Of a stretch of DNA of 64,000 nucleotides, positions 63,529-64,000 are shown in pieces (the stretch's first letter is position 1; the number at the start of each line of letters is the position of its first letter). The stretch is taken from positions 930,001 to 994,000 of the forward strand of contig JBJKZD010000009.1 in the NCBI GenBank assembly GCA_045560765.1. The letters are read 5' to 3'. Position numbers and translations under genes: made by a program. Source of the stretch: UBA9926 sp913064795 (lineage in GTDB: Bacteria > Pseudomonadota > Gammaproteobacteria > Pseudomonadales > Azotimanducaceae). Below the pieces are notes generated by a model. That model was not told where the DNA came from. It saw nothing but the letters and a program-made list of their open reading frames with translations, and made no database searches.

Positions 63529-64000
63529 ATGGCAATGAACTACGACGAAATACGGTATGACATTGATGGCCCTGTGGCGACGATCACGATGAATAGACCC
63601 GACCAGCTCAATGCCCTGACGGATTTGACCCAAGCTGAGATTCGCCACGCCCTAGATCAATCCGAGCGCAATCCTAATGTTGTTGGAACGGTCTTGACGG
63701 GGTCCGGTCGCGGATTTTGTGCAGGTGTCGATATGAATGCCTTGAGCGATATGAGTGAGGCGGGGGAACGCCAAGGGCGGAGCCATGATCACCTAAGAGC
63801 CAATCCCGGTAATCCTGACGATGATCCAAACTACAAGTCCTCTCCCACCTATTTTTTGGGCTTGAGAAAACCATTGATTGCGGCGATTAATGGTGCCGCG
63901 GCTGGCCTGGGCTTTAGCTATGCAACATTTTGTGACCTGCGGTTTATGGAAAGAAAAGCAAAACTTGTGACGTCGTTTGCCCCCCGGGGACTGATTGCTG
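63529..64000 (+). CDS. Enoyl-CoA hydratase/isomerase family protein, N-terminal part (runs off the window)
   Basis: The ATG at 63529, with GGAGAA upstream, begins MAMNYDEIRYDIDGPVATIT. MNRPDQLNALTD, the oxyanion-hole TGSGRGFCAGVDMNAL and KPLIAAINGAAAGLGFSYAT are classic crotonase motifs. It is open to the window end (157 codons). A longer-than-usual insertion (SEAGERQGRSHDHLRANPGN) sits between the first two motifs. It continues the catabolic cluster. Confidence 0.93.
   Translation, partial: MAMNYDEIRYDIDGPVATITMNRPDQLNALTDLTQAEIRHALDQSERNPNVVGTVLTGSGRGFCAGVDMNALSDMSEAGERQGRSHDHLRANPGNPDDDPNYKSSPTYFLGLRKPLIAAINGAAAGLGFSYATFCDLRFMERKAKLVTSFAPRGLIA

Overview
The window reads as chromosomal DNA of a marine gammaproteobacterium of the Pseudomonas/Cellvibrio/OM60-NOR5 breadth. 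The first 9 kb keep the gene order hemA / TPR lipoprotein / lolB / ispE / tRNA-Gln / prs / rplY / pth / ychF known from Pseudomonas-type genomes. The rest is rich in TonB-dependent receptors, sulfatases, GPH-type sugar transporters and small exported proteins, as in marine heterotrophs that feed on dissolved organic matter. The species assignment is inference.

Layout. 1-9054: intact housekeeping block ending in tRNA-Met(CAT). 9055-33800: accessory, partly decayed region. It holds an atypical SDR-GST pair, a PhoX remnant, a HAD phosphatase, an acyltransferase, a calcineurin-type phosphoesterase, a PHP-domain hydrolase, a 12-copy 23-bp tandem repeat, a KAS III remnant, a double CaiB CoA-transferase with a D-aminoacylase-type amidohydrolase, a choice-of-anchor-type lipoprotein, a dead MFS gene, a frameshifted sulfatase and a same-strand cluster of small exported proteins, two of them frameshifted. 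33815-48400: a methyltransferase-like gene, then a candidate uptake locus (beta-helix-like lipoprotein, TonB receptor, two small proteins, PhoB-type response regulator), an LTA-synthase-like phosphotransferase, and a purine nucleoside permease (NUP) family gene next to a second TonB receptor. 48880-51950: a mosaic of RND-efflux fragments and an AT-rich sulfotransferase gene between two copies of a 594-bp duplication. 52611-64000: mostly intact metabolic genes: TauE/SafE permease, Tat-signal aminotransferase, SCP2-like/alpha-beta hydrolase, GPH transporter, then an apparent catabolic cluster (second atypical SDR, MhpD-like hydratase, crotonase, GST, ThDP enzyme, enoyl-CoA hydratase running off the end).

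The main unifying signal is a set of seven short related sequences (starting near 11630, 15951, 33310, 48880 and 51103 in one orientation, ending near 18970 and 23805 in the other). Several are joined to C-terminal or internal pieces of an IS91-family rolling-circle transposase. They look like solo oriIS ends. They abut truncated genes (phoX, KAS III, VOC, a membrane protein) and bracket cargo modules, as one-ended (ISCR-like) transposition would leave them. No intact transposase is present.

A second theme is regulation: TTAA motifs spaced by about one helical turn lie upstream of three genes around the PhoB-type regulator. A third is decay: four single-base indels in C/G runs and two nonsense codons in neighbouring genes.
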